DNA of 64,000 nt from Saprospiraceae bacterium (GCA_016710115.1 JADJLN010000011.1:62001-126000), one strand, 5' to 3'; counted from the stretch's first letter, positions 18,178-29,105 are shown. Numbers and translations are program-made. Notes: generated by a model from the letters alone, not told the origin.

Positions 18178-21100
18178 AGCCATTTCCTGTTCTTTCTGTT
18201 GATGGCATCCAGCGCTTATGCGTTTGCTCAATCTTCTTCCCTCTCTTCAAAACCGATGGACAGAAATGCCATCACTTCGGCCATGGCCTTTCGCGAACTG
18301 GGCCCATATCGCGGTGGACGATCCTGTACGGTAACCGGGGTGCCAGGGGAGCCCAATCTCTTCTATTTCGGTGCGACGGGAGGGGGCGTCTGGAAGACGA
18401 CGGATGGAGGACGATCCTGGCACTCCATGAGTGATGGATTTTTTGGTGGATCGATCGGTTCGATTGCAGTCTGCGCTTCTGATCGAAATGTGATCTACGT
18501 GGGAGGTGGTGAAGTCACAGTTCGGGGAAATGTCGCCTCTGGAGACGGCATGTGGCGTTCTGACAATGCTGGAAAAACCTGGCATCGTGCCGGGTTGGAA
18601 TCGGCTCAGCATATTGCCCGGATCCGGATCGACCCCAGGGATCCCAACACCGTTTATGCAGCTGTATTGGGAGATATCTACAAATCGAATACAGAACGTG
18701 GCGTATTCAAGACAACAGATGGCGGAAAAACCTGGAAGAAAATCCTGTTTGTCAACGAACAGGCAGGTGCCGTTGATCTCCTGCTCGATCCGACGAATCC
18801 CCGCATCCTGTACGCCTCGACGTGGCGAGTCAGGCGAACACCCCACAGCCTGTCATCCGGGGGTGATGGGTCTGGAATCTGGAAAAGCATCGACAGTGGG
18901 GAAACATGGAAAGAGATCACACGCAATCCGGGATTACCGACAGAACCAATTGGCATCATTGGCATCGCTGTATCACCCGTCCGACCGGATCGGATCTGGA
19001 CGATCATTGAAAGCGAAACTGGCGGGGTTTTCCGGTCTGATGATGGCGGTGCAACCTGGACCAAAACCAATGACGACCGCAGCCTTCGACAGCGAGCCTG
19101 GTATTATACACGCATCTATGCCGATCCTGTAGACCAGGACAAGGTGTACGTCATGAATGTCGCCTATCATGTCTCTAAAGATGGAGGATCTACCTTTTCT
19201 TCCCGGTATGCACCACACGGAGACCACCACGATCTTTGGGTAGCGCCTGAAAACCCGCAACGCATGATCATTGCGGATGATGGTGGTGCGCAGATCAGTT
19301 ATGATGGAGGAACCACCTGGACCACCTATCACAACCAGCCCACTGCGCAATTCTACCGTGTCACCACAGACAACCACTTTCCGTTTCGGATCCTGGCTGC
19401 TCAGCAGGATAACAGTACGGTACGCTTGATGCACCGGTCACCGGATGGCTCCATCTCTGAGGAACATTGGGAATCTACGGCTGGATGTGAATGCGGGCAT
19501 CTCGCCCCATCCCCCAATGATCCGGAAATTGTTTTCGGGGGTTGTTATGACGGAATGATCCAACGGCTGGACCACCGTACCGGATACGCCCGCAATGTGA
19601 GTGTATGGCCCGACAATCCGATGGGACATGGCGTAGAAGGTATGCGGTACCGGTTTCAATGGAATTTTCCCATCTTTTTTTCTCCTCATGACGCAAAGAC
19701 CCTGTATGCTGCATCTCACGTTTTGCACCGCAGTCGGGATGAAGGTCAGAGTTGGGAAGTGATCAGTCCGGATCTCACAAGAAATGATACCACCCGAATG
19801 GGACCATCCGGCGGGCCGATCACGAAGGACAATACATCAGTAGAATATTATTGCACCCTATTTACTGCTGCTGAATCCGTCGTAACTCCGGGAGTTATCT
19901 GGACCGGTTCTGATGACGGCCTTGTCCATGTGACCAGAAACGGTGGTATTTCCTGGGCGAATGTCACACCAAAACAATTGCCCGAGTGGGCACAAATCAA
20001 CAGTCTGGAGGCTAGTACAACGAATGCTGGCACAGCCTGGATAGCGGCAACACGATACAAGTCGGGTGATCCTCAGCCTTATTTATTTATGACCACGGAC
20101 TATGGCTCAACCTGGAAGCGGATCGACAAAGGAATTGAACGGACTCATTTCACACGGGTGATCCGTGAGGTTCCTGGTCATGCCGGATGGTTGATTGCCG
20201 GAACGGAATGGGGGCTGTATGTGTCAGATGATTCCGGTAGCAGCTGGAATCGCTTTCAACAGAATCTGCCAATCGTGCCGATCACAGATATCACATTCAA
20301 GAATGGGTACCTGATCGTTGCAACCCAGGGCCGTGGGCTGTGGATCCTGGATGATCTGACACCCTTGCTGGAGGCCAATCGGATCTCCTCCGAGGAAAAA
20401 ATCCATCTTTTCCCACCCAGACCTGTCTGGCGGATTCCGGGATCCCGGCAGGAGAATCCAGGAGGAGAGGGTACGAATCATCAAAGCGGGTTAGACGCTT
20501 ATTATACAGTTCGAGATTGGAAGACCACCGACTCACTTTGGATCCGCATAGTGGATGGAAACGGTAAGAGATCTCCAAATGGGGCAATCATGCCAGCAAA
20601 AAGGAAGACCAGCTGAACGTTAAATCTGGCGCGAATACATTTCATTGGGACCTGACCTATCCTAATGCTGAACGCTTTGACGGAATGGTACTCTGGTGGG
20701 CATCACTGGATGGCCCGACAGCCCTGCCTGGCACCTATGTGATGGAGTTAATCCTCGGAAAAGATACACTGCAACAACCTGTCGTTGTTCAAGCTGACCC
20801 TCGGTTGAGTACTCCTACCAAGGACTTGGAAGAGCAGTTCCGTTTCCTTGAGGAAATTAACTCGACGGTATCCAGGGCTCATGAAAGCATCAAAGAAATG
20901 CGGACGATACGAACCCAAATTCAGGGTTTCATGGCTTTGATCCCAACTGACTCGGTATACCATCTTGCCAAGAAAGAGGGAGGACAAATTGATTCCACGA
21001 TCACGTCCATAGAAACGCAGCTGTATCAAACACAGAACAGAAGTTCCCAGGACCCGTTGAACTTCCCCATTCGGTTGACCAACAAACTGGCCCACCTCAA

Positions 21101-21206
21101 CAATGTGGTTCGCGAAGGTCCGTATGCACCGACGAGTCAGGCCTGGCAAGTAAAGGCTGAACTGGAAAAGGAGATTTTGATGCTCTGTGATGCCGGGAAG
21201 AACTGA
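18178..21206 (+). CDS. Secreted VPS10/BNR-repeat protein (glycosyl-hydrolase-like), one frameshift
   Basis: About 1,010 residues. The start ATG 18178 begins a signal peptide (MSHFLFFLLMASSAYAFAQ); the upstream in-frame codons look non-coding. Multiple Asp-box/BNR repeats of a sortilin-like beta-propeller follow (TTDGGRSW, TTDGGKTW, SDDGGATW, YDGGTTW, TTDYGSTW, SDDSGSSW). The family is usually annotated as WD40/YVTN/BNR-like or glycosyl hydrolase; no hydrolase activity is shown. After a one-base shift near 20565 the C-terminal part (WGNHASKKEDQLNVKSGANTFHWDL ... GTYVMEL) gives the FlgD/Ig-like end and a helical tail. Probably periplasmic or cell-surface. Confidence 0.88.
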
Positions 21207-21684
21207 AGTCGTCAAGGCTTCCTGCGTTCAATCAATCGATCAGAGCCTTGAGTCTTGATGTTATTCGGCTGCCGGAGAAGAAGGGTTGATTGGGTCATTC
21301 TCCAGGAGATTGTTGCATCCGTGAAGTTGTGACCTGACTTCCGCATTAGGTTATTTCGATGAAATTTGTCTTTTAATACAACTTGATGTATTGCGCCCCT
21401 TCAGGGCTTGAATTCTATTCATGACAATTTGGTTGGGCGGTGCCCAACCCTATGATATTACGCCCCTTCAGGGCTTCATCAATAATGAAATTGAGCTTCT
21501 CCTCGACTCCCTCCCCCCGACCCCGAGTACTCAGGGCGGGGTCAGGGTAAAGCTTCGGCGGGCAAGTCTCCCCTCCAAACTCCTCCCTTTTGACATTTGA
21601 ATTTGTAGTTTGGGATTTATCTGTCTATTGAGATTTGTGATTTGGTGTTTTTCATACTCGAGCTCTGATGTGAAAAAGCTATCC
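21207..21684. repeat. Intergenic region with REP-like palindromes
   Basis: No gene is visible. The region holds two copies of a CGCCCCTTCAGGGCTT motif (21389-21409 and 21456-21476) flanking a 19-bp palindrome GGTTGGGCGGTGCCCAACC (21431-21449). After these comes a C-rich stretch (CTCGACTCC...). A third copy of the motif lies at 27541-27563. The arrangement resembles REP/BIME elements dispersed by RAYT transposases, none of which is encoded here. Confidence 0.65.
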
Positions 21685-22674
21685 TCATAATTCACCGATC
21701 AGAAGATTACAACCCCTTAGGTCGCTTCCATCCATTCGGCCGAGGACATCGAAGTGTCCATCCGGGTATACGCGACCGAGATCGTCGGTTTGGATAAATG
21801 CCTGGGTGGCATAATTTGCCAGATCGATCATGCATAGCCGACCAGTCCGACCGTAACCTGGAAAGGCAAAGGGATCATGAATATCTCTTGTCGTCACATG
21901 CATTGTGGGTGTAGGAACAAATCGACCCAGGTCATTGGTATAAGCCTGTGAAAAGAGTTCGGTCATACCATATTCGGAGGATACGGATTGGATGCCAAGT
22001 CCCGTTTTTAAACGGTGATGAAGCTGTTCACGGATCAGCTCGGGGCCCATCCCTTTCATGCCACCCGTTTCCATAATGTGGACGCCATTCCCCCAATTCA
22101 ACTGCCGATCAGCCAATTGTAACAGGGCGAACGTCACACCGAGCAACATGATGGGCACTTGTCGGTCGATGAGTTTGTTGACAGTTTGAATCAGTAGATC
22201 ATGATCTCGGAGAAAGAAACCACTTTCCGCATAAGCAGAACCTTTGATAAACTGCTCTGCCATGGTAATTAAGGAGGAGCCTTCCCGATCCAGATAGCCC
22301 GGCAGCAAGGCCAACCAACACCAGGAGGCGGGATCACCAAAAACCTCTTTGAAGCCCCAATCTGTTACCTCTTGATACCAGACAAGATCTTTGACCAGAT
22401 GTCTGCTCGTCGTATTGCTGGTCGACCCACTTGACCGAAACTCCGTTTGCGGATGCCATGAACCTGTCTGGACCAGATGAGACTTGAAGAAGGCGATCGG
22501 TAAAAAAGGGATGTCATTAACAGTATGGACATTGTCAGGGCGTTTGCCGATCAGCGTACAAAACTGTTGATAGATGGGGTTGTCCTTGAATTGCTCAGCA
22601 TACAGATGCATGGCAATGGCATCAAAGTCCGATACGGCTTTGTCCCGAATAGCAGCTTGCCAATAACTGTCCAT
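21685..22674 (-). CDS. LuxE-like acyl-protein synthetase / adenylate-forming ligase
   Basis: About 329 residues from ATG 22674 (GTG 22683 possible). Contains LPIAFFKSHLVQTG, the Ser/Gly-rich phosphate-binding segment FRSSGSTSNTTSRH and SSEYGMTELFSQAY, the A5-like motif of ANL enzymes, followed by TGRLCMIDLANYA and IQTDDLGRV. This matches LuxE/PaaK-type acyl-activating enzymes. In luciferase operons LuxE transfers fatty acyl groups for reduction by LuxC, but no luxC is present, so the true substrate is unknown. It may activate an acyl group or amino-acid-like carboxylate. Transcribed divergently from the lipoprotein gene. Confidence 0.85.
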   Translation of the reverse strand: MDSYWQAAIRDKAVSDFDAIAMHLYAEQFKDNPIYQQFCTLIGKRPDNVHTVNDIPFLPIAFFKSHLVQTGSWHPQTEFRSSGSTSNTTSRHLVKDLVWYQEVTDWGFKEVFGDPASWCWLALLPGYLDREGSSLITMAEQFIKGSAYAESGFFLRDHDLLIQTVNKLIDRQVPIMLLGVTFALLQLADRQLNWGNGVHIMETGGMKGMGPELIREQLHHRLKTGLGIQSVSSEYGMTELFSQAYTNDLGRFVPTPTMHVTTRDIHDPFAFPGYGRTGRLCMIDLANYATQAFIQTDDLGRVYPDGHFDVLGRMDGSDLRGCNLLIGEL

Positions 22675-22776
22675 ACCTTCCACGTTGCGAAGGTAATTGA
22701 TCCGATGGTTACTCGAATTTGAGGGAAAATTGGAGAGGGACTAACCAAAATGCACGTTCTTTGCGTTATGGTCTAT

Positions 22777-23256
22777 ATGAACAAGATCGTCCTCTTCTTC
22801 CTTGCCAGCATCCTGTTGGCCAGTTGCCTGAATCCACCCGAATATCCGATCGAACCTCAGATCGAATTCCTGAGGATGACCAAGGGCACAATGGTACAGA
22901 ATCAGCTGAACACGGATTCACTGTTATTGACCATCGGATTCACGGATGGTGATGGTGATATTGGCCTGGATGGCGGTGGTTTTGACCTGTTTATCACAGA
23001 TACGCGCGACAATGTCATGCCTCCTGCCTATCGCATTCCGAAGGTCCCTGAACAGGGTATCGGAAACGGGATCAGTGGCGAGATCTCGTTCATTATCTAC
23101 ACCACATGTTGTTACTTCCCGAATGGTCAGGACCCGTGTACTTCCAGTACGACCTATCCTGTAGATACCCTGAGTTACCTTGTTTACATCAATGACCGTG
23201 CCGGCCACCAGAGCAATGTGATCGAGACCCCGCCGATCCTGCTCGAATGTCAATAA
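22777..23256 (+). CDS. Lipoprotein of unknown function
   Basis: Start ATG 22777 (MNKIVLFFLASILLASC). The signal peptide with lipobox LLAS-C makes it a lipoprotein. The mature domain (about 140 residues) has a Gly/Asp-rich segment (GFTDGDGDIGLDGGG) resembling a calcium-binding or Ig-type loop and several cysteines (TTCCYFPNGQDPC). It has the look of the small Bacteroidota surface lipoproteins with a 'DGDGDIG' signature. No function can be assigned. The nucleoside phosphorylase starts 30 bp downstream, so cotranscription is likely. Confidence 0.85.
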   Translation: MNKIVLFFLASILLASCLNPPEYPIEPQIEFLRMTKGTMVQNQLNTDSLLLTIGFTDGDGDIGLDGGGFDLFITDTRDNVMPPAYRIPKVPEQGIGNGISGEISFIIYTTCCYFPNGQDPCTSSTTYPVDTLSYLVYINDRAGHQSNVIETPPILLECQ

Positions 23257-23286
23257 GCCTGATTTTTTCGTCCCAATCCGGAAGCC

Positions 23287-24171
23287 ATGCCCCTCGCTCC
23301 TTCTGAACTGATCCTCAATGCCGATGGTTCCGTCTTTCATCTTGCTCTAGTCCCAGAGCAACTGGCTGACCTTGTGTTTCTGGTTGGCGATCCGGGACGG
23401 GTTAAAAAGGTCTCTGATTGTTTTGACCGAGTTGATTTTCGTGTGGAAAAACGTGAGTTTAACACCCACACCGGCATACTGGGTGATAGACGGGTATCGG
23501 TGATCAGTACGGGGATTGGCACAGACAATATCGATATCGTTCTTCAGGAATTGGATATCCTCGTCAATGTAGACCTGGACAGCCGGGAGATACGGCCTGT
23601 AAAACGAAGCCTTGATCTGATCCGTCTTGGCACATCGGGGGCATTCCAGGAGGACATCGAGCCAGGCTCCATGGTGCGGACTCAATACGCATTGGGATTG
23701 GATCCACTTCTTCATTTTTATGATGCAAGGGAACAGATGGCCAACGATCTTCTGGATGAATTCCACCGGTTTGCTGATGCCCATTTCCGATTGCCTGTAA
23801 ATCCCTATGCCTTCCTCGCAGACTCCACATTATTTGACTGGTTTGCAACCGACATCCCCCAAACCGGGATCACCATGACCCTGCCCGGCTTTTATGGCCC
23901 TCAAGGTCGAATGATCCGTCTCCCTGTACATGATCCACGCATGTGGAATTCGCTCGCCGATTTTCGATATAACGGCTCTCGGATCACCAACCTGGAAATG
24001 GAATCCAGTGGGATTTACGGGTTGGCCCGACTGCTCGGGCATCGCGCCCTGTCTGTCAACCTCATATTGGCCAACCGGGCCAGGGGCACCTTCCTGAAGA
24101 ATCCGGCATCTGCAATGCAATCGATGATCGACACTGTTTTGTCGAATTTACCCGCCACACCGACAACCTAA
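23287..24171 (+). CDS. Nucleoside phosphorylase (uridine phosphorylase family)
   Basis: 294 residues with the NP-I fold: VGDPGRVKKV (phosphate loop), STGIGTDNIDIVLQEL (base/phosphate binding), RLGTSGAFQEDI and NLEMESSGIYGLARL (ribose-binding Met/Glu). These are the hallmarks of Udp/PNP enzymes, which split nucleosides by phosphorolysis to base plus (deoxy)ribose 1-phosphate. The exact base preference cannot be read from the sequence. It follows the lipoprotein gene closely. It may work with nucleic-acid scavenging enzymes elsewhere in the window, but there is no direct linkage. Confidence 0.92.
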   Translation: MPLAPSELILNADGSVFHLALVPEQLADLVFLVGDPGRVKKVSDCFDRVDFRVEKREFNTHTGILGDRRVSVISTGIGTDNIDIVLQELDILVNVDLDSREIRPVKRSLDLIRLGTSGAFQEDIEPGSMVRTQYALGLDPLLHFYDAREQMANDLLDEFHRFADAHFRLPVNPYAFLADSTLFDWFATDIPQTGITMTLPGFYGPQGRMIRLPVHDPRMWNSLADFRYNGSRITNLEMESSGIYGLARLLGHRALSVNLILANRARGTFLKNPASAMQSMIDTVLSNLPATPTT

Positions 24172-24237
24172 TCCAGACCTTCCCTGTTTGAAGCAGGATC
24201 TTTTCAGCTTGTAAAGACCGATGAACGAAGTACGCGT

Positions 24238-26556
24238 ATGACTCCTCTGTTGACCCGAATTCCACTCTTCCTTGGATTGCTTCTCCTGTTGTTGCCCCGA
24301 GCGGAAGCACAACGGACAGTAACCGGCACCGTTCGAGATGCTTCTGACGGCGAAACACTGATCGGTGCAACTGTCCGTTTGATCGACAGTGACAGGGGAA
24401 CGTTCACAAATACATACGGGTTCTATTCCCTTGATCTGGAATCGGATACCGGCCGGATCGTCGTATCGTATGTAGGCTATCAGGACAAGGTCATTCAGAT
24501 CAGTCCAAAGGTGGGTAATCCTGTCCTGGTCGATCTCTATTCGGGTACAGTCCTCGAAGAGGTCGTTGTCAAATCCAATTCCTTTCGTGAGCAGCTTGGA
24601 TCTACTCAGATGGGTGTCCAGGGAACTGACGATGCGGGAAGCCAAGTTGATTCCTGTCGTCTTTGGCGAAGTGGATATCATCAAAACACTGCAACTCAAA
24701 CCTGGTATCAATTCCGGATCGGAAGGCAATTCCGGGCTGTTTGTTCGTGGTGGATCATCTGATCAGAATCTGTTTATCCTCGATGAGGCGATCGTATACA
24801 ATCCAAATCACTTGTTCGGTTTCTTTTCCACATTCAACTCGGATGCGATCAAAGATGTCAAAATCTTCAAGGGAGGGTTTCCCGCACAATATGGCGGGCG
24901 GTTGAGCTCAGTGATCGACGTGAAATTGAATGATGGCAACAACCAGAAATTCTCAGGAACCGGCGGTCTTGGCCTCATTTCTTCCCGTCTGACACTAGAA
25001 GCTCCATTGGTCAAGAACAAATCCTCTGTGATCATTTCCGGACGTCGAACCTATGCGGATTTGATCACCCGTGCAGTCAACAAGTCCAATGAAGACAACG
25101 AAGATTTTAATCCTATTCCAGATTATTACTTCTACGATCTGAATGCAAAAGTCAATTATACCCTGACCGACAAGGACAAACTGTTTATCAGTGGGTATTT
25201 CGGTCAGGACCGATTCGGGTTTGACAATGAAAACTTCCAATTCAATTTTGATTGGGGAAATGTGACAAGCACTGCTCGTTGGAACAGGGTGATCACCCCG
25301 CAATTATTTGCCAATACAACATTTACGTTTTCAGACTACAAATACCAGATTTCCAATGAACTCACCGGGTTTTCCTTCAATTTACAATCCCGGATCCGGG
25401 ACATGAATTTGAAGAGTGATTTCACCTATGCGCCTTCGAATGACCATCATATCCGGATGGGCGCTGAAGTAACGCGGCATTTGTTTACTGTCGGGCGCTT
25501 GAAAGCGGGAAGTGACGATGGAGAGATTTCCTTTTCTGCGGGACAGGATCTGGAGGCATGGGAAGCCGGTGCATATATCCAGGATGAATGGACGTTAAAT
25601 GATCGCTCAGCACTCAGTTTGGGGTTGCGCTTATCGGGGTTCTTGCAGGAGAAAAAAGTATATGGTGCAATAGAACCGCGATTGGCTTACAACTATCGAG
25701 TGACGCCAGACTTTTCAGTAAAGGCCAATTATGCGCGGATGGTGCAGTATCTCCACTTGGTGGCGAACTCGTCCATTTCCCTGCCCACCGATATTTGGTA
25801 CCCCTCTACTGCTGGTGTTCGACCTCAAACAAGTGATCAGGTCGGCGTGGGATGGCAGTATCTATTGGGGAGTCAGTTCCTTCTGAGCAACGAATACTAC
25901 GACAAATATCTCAACAACCAGATTGATTTCAAGAAGTTCGCCGATCTGTTTGCGAATGATGAATTGGAACGGGAATTCACATTTGGCAATGGGTATGCTT
26001 ATGGTACAGAAGTATATCTGGAAAAAAAAGAAGGCCGATTGACTGGATGGATTGGCTATACCGCATGGGTTCGACGAGGTGAATTCAAGGACATTATGGA
26101 CGGACGTTTTTTTGCTCCGCGATATGACCGTCGTCATGATATCTCAATTGTGGGTATTTATGAATTGACAAGACGCTTGACTGTGACTGCTGCATGGATC
26201 TATGGATCGGGGATTTGTCCTGGTTGCCTGTCGGTCGTCTGCCGTTCCAGGATATTCCGGGTGGGCAATCACAGCCAGTCGTGCCTGTTTATGGCGATCG
26301 AAACAATCTCCGTCAGCCTGCTTATCATCGGCTTGATCTCGGACTGGTCCTCGAGTTCAGCCCGAAATGGGGTGAAAGTGATTTGACCATCAGTGTGTAT
26401 AATGCATACAATCGGCGAAATCCGTATTTCCTGTATCTCGATGCGGAAACAAAAACCAATGAAAATCTGGGCATCGAGGAAGTGGTTGGTATCAAAGCCA
26501 AGCAGGTTTCCTTGTTCCCGATTCTCCCTTCATTGACCTACAATTTCAAATTCTAG
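24238..26556 (+). CDS. TonB-dependent receptor (DUF4249-partnered type), two frameshifts
   Basis: A signal peptide (MTPLLTRIPLFLGLLLLLLP, cleavage near residue 24) precedes a carboxypeptidase-like domain (VTGTVRDASDGETLIGATV). The plug comprises EVDIIKTLQLKPGINSGSEG, LFVRGGSSDQNLFILDEA and FKGGFPAQYGGRLSSVIDV, and a long barrel ends in PSLTYNFKF. Breaks occur near 24618 and at a short G run near 26211. The restored length of about 770 residues is normal. The DUF4249 lipoprotein starts 4 bp downstream; such pairs form outer-membrane uptake systems whose ligand is unknown. Confidence 0.92.
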
Positions 26557-26559
26557 CAG

Positions 26560-27387
26560 ATGATGATGTCACGATTTACCCTACTTATTTCATTGGCCAT
26601 TATCCTGGTATCATGCAATCTGGAAAAGGAGATCAGTATCGACTTGCCTGACTATTCCAGTCAGCCAGTGGTGGAATGCTACCTCGAACCTGGCAAGCCA
26701 TATCGGTTGTTGCTCACTCGATCTGCCGCGTACTTATCCACCTTTGATCTGGACGACCCCACTGCATTACTTTGGAATGATGCAACTGTAACGATTCAGG
26801 TGGATGGCCAAGATATTCTTCTGAAGAATCAGTTGACCATAGATCCGGTTACGTTCCAGATCAGCAACTACAGCGCTTCTGATCTTGTGCCAGCCGGAGA
26901 AGGCCGTTTATTCAAACTGTTTATCTCACTGGAAGATGGCCGAACAATCGAGGGAGAGACAACGATGTTACCTGTCGTCCCAATGGACAGTTTGGTGGTG
27001 GAAACCAATGGTGATGGCAAGTCACGGGTATTGACCTATTTCCGGGAGGATCAGACCACAGTCAATTACTACCGACGCATGGTCAACTTCGGGAGCCAGG
27101 ACAGCGTCTTGCAGAACTTCCGGGTAGATGACGATTTTTTCGACACTGAACTAGGTGCGTTCGGCACAGGATTTTCATTTCTCCCGGGAGATACGTTGAT
27201 CCATACGTTGATCCATATGGAAGAAGGGTATTTCAATTACCTCAACACATTACAACAGTCGATTCAATCCAATCTCAACCCATTTGGTCAGCCTGGATTG
27301 ATTGTGTCCTCGGTGACAGGCACGGCCAATCCGATCGGGATCTTTACGGGATTGAGCATGGATCGGGATACGTTGATTCTGCCTTAG
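26560..27387 (+). CDS. DUF4249-family lipoprotein
   Basis: 275 residues. A signal peptide with lipobox ILVS-C and the sequence CNLEKEISIDLPDYSSQPVVECYLEPGKPYRLLLTRS are typical of DUF4249, a beta-rich family encoded beside a particular class of TonB receptors. It is likely a surface or periplasmic partner of the adjacent receptor, analogous in position to SusD but unrelated. Intact, with no frameshift, unlike the receptor. No terminator is seen after the stop. Confidence 0.88.
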   Translation: MMMSRFTLLISLAIILVSCNLEKEISIDLPDYSSQPVVECYLEPGKPYRLLLTRSAAYLSTFDLDDPTALLWNDATVTIQVDGQDILLKNQLTIDPVTFQISNYSASDLVPAGEGRLFKLFISLEDGRTIEGETTMLPVVPMDSLVVETNGDGKSRVLTYFREDQTTVNYYRRMVNFGSQDSVLQNFRVDDDFFDTELGAFGTGFSFLPGDTLIHTLIHMEEGYFNYLNTLQQSIQSNLNPFGQPGLIVSSVTGTANPIGIFTGLSMDRDTLILP

Positions 27388-27859
27388 GAGGTGGAATAAT
27401 ATCTTCTTCCTTTCTTCAAACTTTCAGCATACAAAGTCGGTAAGCTTTGGCTCTATTTGCCTGAATAGGGGTTGTCTGGATTTCGAGTTTCCCTTCACAA
27501 CTTCATTCCCTCTTTAGCTTCTGCATAAGAATAAGGGTGTTGTATTGCGCCCCTTCAGGGCTTATTGGGTTTTAGAATTGCAATTTTGCTCGACTCCTCC
27601 CCTCCATACTCCTCGACATAATTTCGGTCCTGTTTTGGAGACAGATTGCATATAAACGTATAAACTCATAAACAAATAAACACTCTCCATGATTGTGACA
27701 TAACCAAATCCCTGGGTTAACTTCCGTCGGTGGTCAGGAAACCCTGAGCTATATCTGCTTCGCTAATAATCAACAAAAAAACGTAGCGTCTTTGCGCCTT
27801 CGCGTTCATTCAAAACTTACTCAACCAGGCAAATCCTTGTCGGCAGTACTATTGCTGAT
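27388..27859. repeat. Gene-free region with one REP-like motif
   Basis: About 470 bp without a credible gene. It has one copy of TGTATTGCGCCCCTTCAGGGCTT (27541-27563), matching the motif at 21387-21409 in core and flank, followed by a CTCGACTCC/TCCTCGAC segment also found in the 21.5-kb gap. An AT-rich stretch (about 27650-27690) and GTCTTTGCGCCTTCGCG (27788-27804), a motif often seen as dispersed intergenic debris in this group, follow. Confidence 0.5.
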
Positions 27860-28516
27860 CTATGCATTCGCCTTTTCATGATCCTTGAGAAACTGAGCCA
27901 GGCCAATATCGGTCAGCGGATGTTTCAACAGACCCAGAATGGCATTCAGGGGGCAAGTCACGATATCTGCTCCTGATTTGGCAGCATCGACTATTTGGCG
28001 TGAATTGCGAATGGATGCTGCCAGAATTTCTGTTTCATATCCCTGGATCGCGTAGATCTCTGCAATCTCCTGGATCAGGTCCATGCCGTACCAGTTGACA
28101 TCATCGATCCGGCCGATAAACGGGCTCAGATAGGTAGCACCTGCCTTGGCTGCCAGGATCGCCTGACCGGAAGAGAACACAAGTGTACAATTGGTGCGGA
28201 TATCATGATCGGAGAAATAGCGAATGGCTTTGATCCCTTCCTTGATCATAGGCACTTTGACCACGATATTCGGAGCCAGGGCAGCCAATCGTTTCCCTTC
28301 TGAAATGATGCCTTCAAAATCCGTCGCGATGACTTCGGCGCTGACATCTCCATCGACGAGCTGGCAGATCGATTCATAATGCTTGAGGATATTGGCTTCG
28401 CCTGAAATACCTTCCTTGGCCATGAGGCTCGGATTGGTGGTGACACCATCCAATATCCCCAGGTCACGAGCTTCGCGGATATCTGCCAAATTTGCTGTAT
28501 CGATAAAGAATTTCAT
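27860..28516 (-). CDS. tal: Transaldolase / fructose-6-phosphate aldolase-like
   Basis: 218 residues, the short (type 3) transaldolase: MKFFIDTANLADIREA, GVTTNPSLMAKEG, AEVIATDFEGII, IVVKVPMIKEGIKAI (Schiff-base Lys), NCTLVFSSGQAILAAKAGA, SPFIGRIDD and AASIRNSRQI. It works in the non-oxidative pentose phosphate pathway, matching rpe in the same window. Fructose-6-phosphate aldolase activity cannot be excluded from sequence alone. A TACCTTAG box lies about 20 bp before the ATG. Confidence 0.95.
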   Translation of the reverse strand: MKFFIDTANLADIREARDLGILDGVTTNPSLMAKEGISGEANILKHYESICQLVDGDVSAEVIATDFEGIISEGKRLAALAPNIVVKVPMIKEGIKAIRYFSDHDIRTNCTLVFSSGQAILAAKAGATYLSPFIGRIDDVNWYGMDLIQEIAEIYAIQGYETEILAASIRNSRQIVDAAKSGADIVTCPLNAILGLLKHPLTDIGLAQFLKDHEKANA

Positions 28517-28534
28517 AGGGTGTGATTTACGTGG

Positions 28535-28542
28535 CTAAGGTA
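28535..28542 (-). promoter_or_regulatory. -7-like box TACCTTAG for tal
   Basis: The minus-strand TACCTTAG (one mismatch to TAnnTTTG) lies 19 bp upstream of the tal ATG. The same octamer precedes the TonB receptor gene at 48534-48541, which supports it as a functional variant. Confidence 0.35.
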
Positions 28543-28609
28543 GGGATATGTGCGTGACCCGTGCGTATGTCCTGTCTATGAAATCCCTAATTTGGTGCAA
28601 AATCAGGAT

Positions 28610-29005
28610 ATGGCACGACGATTATTGGCCGTCATCGGAGGTATTGTGATTGGTGTTCTACTGATCGGCATCACACAAAGCATTTTTCATGCATTGATGC
28701 CTCCACCTGCTGGTCTGGATGCATCGAATCCAGAGTCGATGGCTGCGTATGTGGCGACTCTGCCTGTGTGGCAGCTTGGCTTGATCCTGGTTTCTTACGT
28801 TGTCGGGGCGTTTGGCGGCGGATTTGCTGGTGGCCGATTGACAGAAGATGAACCTCAAGTGATTGGACTCATCATTGGTGGTGGGTTGACCATCTTCACA
28901 TTGATGACGTTGCTCCAGATCACGCACCCCGTCTGGTTCTGGTTTCCGGCGCTACTCATCCACATTCCAGGAGCACGCTTGGGGGCTATATATGGGAGTA
29001 AATAA
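28610..29005 (+). CDS. Four-helix membrane protein of unknown function
   Basis: 131 residues from ATG 28610 (MARRLLAVIGGIVIGVLLIG). The upstream in-frame codons look non-coding. Four membrane helices are predicted (about 5-25, 55-75, 88-105, 110-127) with Gly-rich packing (VGAFGGGFAGGRLTEDEP). It resembles the small DUF-type integral membrane proteins of Bacteroidota; there is no catalytic motif. Its stop is directly followed by an A tract that is the U-run of the converging SRP RNA gene. Confidence 0.85.
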   Translation: MARRLLAVIGGIVIGVLLIGITQSIFHALMPPPAGLDASNPESMAAYVATLPVWQLGLILVSYVVGAFGGGFAGGRLTEDEPQVIGLIIGGGLTIFTLMTLLQITHPVWFWFPALLIHIPGARLGAIYGSK

Positions 29006-29010
29006 AAAAA

Positions 29011-29105
29011 GGCGAGAAACTATATCGCACCGCTACAACCTCCTACCCTTGCTGCGTTTCCACCCTGGGGGAGTTTAGAGGGAGCTGGTCGTATAGTCCT
29101 CGGCG
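29011..29105 (-). ncRNA. ffs: Signal recognition particle RNA (4.5S-like, small bacterial type)
   Basis: The minus strand contains the SRP RNA helix-8 signature: CTCCCCCAGG-GT-GGAA-AC-GCAGCAAGGGTAGGAG. This is a GGAA apical tetraloop flanked by the conserved CAGG and AGCA symmetric-loop strands that bind Ffh. The outer strands ACTATACGACC and GGTGCGATATAGT pair to close the hairpin. The 3' end runs into seven Us (29004-29010). The boundary at 29105 is estimated; a TACCTCTG sequence (29117-29110) may be its -7 box. Confidence 0.88.
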
